Made by a program: the position numbers and the translations under genes
Part shown: positions 4,713 to 5,390 of the stretch, in pieces
Layout of the letters: each line of letters starts with the position of its first letter
Numbering within the stretch: position 1 is the first letter of the stretch
From: Candidatus Bathyarchaeota archaeon
GTDB taxonomy: Archaea; Thermoproteota; Bathyarchaeia; Bathyarchaeales; Bathycorpusculaceae
Direction: 5' to 3'
DNA length: 5,390 nucleotides
Assembly (NCBI GenBank): GCA_003601785.1
Contig: PIYA01000062.1
Coordinates: 1-5,390, forward strand
The notes under the pieces: generated by a model
Seen by the model: only the letters and a program-made list of their open reading frames with translations
The model's database searches: none
What the model was told of the DNA's origin: nothing

Positions 4713-5249
4713 TCACAATATTTTTTCTTTCATAACGGACAAGATGTCCTCAGGCTTAATCACAGACATCCCCGTAAAACCACCGATAACTTCAACCAGC
4801 AAGATTTTGTCAGGCTTGTTCAAGTCAACGTTCCTCTCGATGTTAGCCGCCGCAGCCTCAACGATGTCCTTTGTGGAGAGCTGCGTGAAACGTTTCTCAA
4901 CTGTGACGCGGAACGTTTCGTTTTCACCTATTTTGGAGGCTAACTCTGTGGCTGCACGTTGGATGACACCTAAATCTGTGCGAACAACCTTCTCTATAGG
5001 AATCACCCTGAGAGTGTATCGAAACTCATAGGGACGTTCATGCAAAATTTTACGAAGTTTACCTATAATCTCAAAGGGATTAAAGGCTGTTTTTGCAGCT
5101 GTTTTTGCAGCTATTAAACCCGCAACTCCTGTTTTATCAACGGTTGCCGCCGAGTCACCAACTTCGCCAAGTAGATACCAAAGTTCTGAACAAGCGTTCT
5201 CTTCGTTTCCACGGGATGTGGTGGCTAAAAGGTTGAAATCTCTGAGCAT
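4713..5249 (-). CDS. Tan1-like THUMP-domain RNA-binding protein (COG1818)
   Basis: This 178-residue protein matches the archaeal COG1818 group, homologues of yeast Tan1, which helps the N-acetyltransferase place N4-acetylcytidine on tRNA. The THUMP domain occupies about 75-178; the visible core is FRVTVEKRFTQLSTKDIVEA (113-132), VDLNKPDKILLVEVIGG (141-157) and GMSVI (160-164). The N-terminal half opens with the family-typical LLATTSRGNEENACSELWYLLGEVGD (7-32). I place the start at the ATG at 5249, eleven codons inside the longest frame, because AGGAGGGT lies four bases upstream and the longer start (5282) would sit between the TATA-like box and the expected transcription start. A 12-base tandem repeat duplicates AAKT (48-55 region). 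The acetyltransferase partner (TmcA-like) is not in the window. The tRNA-modification role rests on homology. Confidence 0.85.
   Translation of the reverse strand: MLRDFNLLATTSRGNEENACSELWYLLGEVGDSAATVDKTGVAGLIAAKTAAKTAFNPFEIIGKLRKILHERPYEFRYTLRVIPIEKVVRTDLGVIQRAATELASKIGENETFRVTVEKRFTQLSTKDIVEAAAANIERNVDLNKPDKILLVEVIGGFTGMSVIKPEDILSVMKEKIL
4721..4730 (+). terminator. T-tract terminator candidate for Cgi121, inside the THUMP gene
   Basis: TTTTTTCTTT begins 11 bases after the Cgi121 stop. Because the two genes converge with a 2-base gap, the tract lies in the last codons of the opposite gene. No hairpin is needed for archaeal T-tract termination. Confidence 0.4.
5086..5109. repeat. 12-bp tandem duplication inside the THUMP gene
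   Basis: GCTGTTTTTGCA occurs twice in perfect tandem and is followed by a further GCT. Read on the minus strand it encodes AKTA twice (IAAKTAAKTAF), an in-frame four-residue duplication just before the NPFE segment. Replication slippage is the simplest cause. Confidence 0.9.
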
Positions 5250-5253
5250 AGTT

Positions 5254-5261
5254 ACCCTCCT
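5254..5261 (-). promoter_or_regulatory. Strong ribosome binding site that decides the THUMP gene start
   Basis: Minus-strand AGGAGGGT ends four bases before the ATG at 5249. Its core AGGAGG has ideal spacing (six bases), so the upstream ATG codons at 5282 and 5279 are unlikely to be the start. Confidence 0.75.
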
Positions 5262-5285
5262 ATACCACAGTTTTCTCATCATTTG

Positions 5286-5300
5286 AATTTAAAATTTAAA
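5286..5300 (-). promoter_or_regulatory. TATA-like box for the THUMP gene
   Basis: Minus-strand TTTAAATTTTAAATT is centred about 44 bases before the start at 5249. Initiation 25 bases later gives a leader of about 15-20 bases containing the AGGAGGGT site. Confidence 0.5.
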
Positions 5301-5312
5301 GGTCAGTGCAGG

Positions 5313-5390
5313 TTAGTGGCTTTTTTCACAGCCTATAGCTCTTAGCCGTCGCCTCACATCATTCCCATGTCTTATGATGATCCTAGAGTG
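5313..5390 (-). CDS. Possible C-terminal end of an unidentified protein
   Basis: From the right edge one minus-strand frame stays open for 25 codons to a TAA at 5313-5315, reading HSRIIIRHGNDVRRRLRAIG and then CEKSH. The other two minus frames stop within six codons, and all three plus frames contain stops at 5313-5345. The peptide is basic and looks like a C-terminal helix, and its stop just before the THUMP promoter makes good layout sense. Twenty-five open codons are not statistically strong. I do not recognise the family. Confidence 0.35.
   Translation of the reverse strand, partial: HSRIIIRHGNDVRRRLRAIGCEKSH

Noticed and set aside
4744..5031. Plus-strand 95-residue frame opposite the THUMP gene
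   Set aside because: It is low-complexity Ser/Thr-rich translation of the complement of conserved THUMP sequence, with no ribosome binding site.
5374..5380. ATGATGA resembling the C box of a C/D guide RNA, on the plus strand
   Set aside because: The window ends ten bases later, so the D, D' and C' boxes cannot be seen, and a 7-base match is common by chance.
5368..5390. Possible plus-strand gene start (MSYDDPRV) at the right edge
   Set aside because: There is no ribosome binding site and only eight codons are visible; the competing minus-strand frame is longer and fits the layout better.
1..5390. CRISPR arrays, insertion sequences, integrase sites, tRNA or rRNA genes
   Set aside because: I saw no spaced direct repeats, transposase-like frames, terminal inverted repeats or cloverleaf-forming sequence on either strand.

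Overview
The window looks like part of an archaeal chromosome. It most resembles an uncultured Thermoproteota-type lineage such as Bathyarchaeia, but that lineage is inferred from protein content rather than from a marker gene. The archaeal evidence is a Cgi121-type KEOPS subunit, a Tan1-like THUMP protein (COG1818), a COG2236-type phosphoribosyltransferase with TTG start, A/T-rich TATA-like boxes about 40-55 bases before starts, GGTGAT-type ribosome binding sites, and a surface protein ending in PEFP, a membrane helix and a basic tail. Genes are tightly packed on both strands.

Left end (1-938): the 3' end of a secreted or surface glycoside-hydrolase-like gene reads rightward and ends in a cell-surface anchoring tail. 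After it comes a roughly 290-base A/T-rich spacer that holds probable T-rich terminators for both flanking genes. The spacer also contains one tiny open frame that could encode a 26-residue membrane peptide.

Centre (939-3394, leftward): urocanate hydratase (hutU, histidine degradation) lies downstream of a metallo-beta-lactamase-fold hydrolase of the UPF0173/UlaG-like type. A 65-base gap separates them and contains its own TATA-like element and a perfect palindrome, so hutU may be transcribed on its own. No other histidine-degradation gene is visible here.

Right half (3395-5390): a divergent promoter region with an inverted repeat precedes a rightward two-gene unit, a purine-type phosphoribosyltransferase overlapping the KEOPS subunit Cgi121. 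Both genes start with TTG behind nearly identical ribosome binding sites. Cgi121 converges, with a 2-base gap, on a leftward Tan1-like THUMP gene. The t6A37 and (by homology) ac4C tRNA modification pathways are therefore represented side by side. At the right edge there may be the last 25 codons of another leftward gene, which I could not identify.

I do not see a CRISPR array, insertion sequence, tRNA or rRNA gene, or a clearly new multi-gene system. The most interesting points are the PEFP surface-anchor tail, the PRTase-Cgi121-THUMP arrangement, the isolated archaeal hutU with a Lys/Arg-rich N-terminus, and the two palindromic candidate operators.
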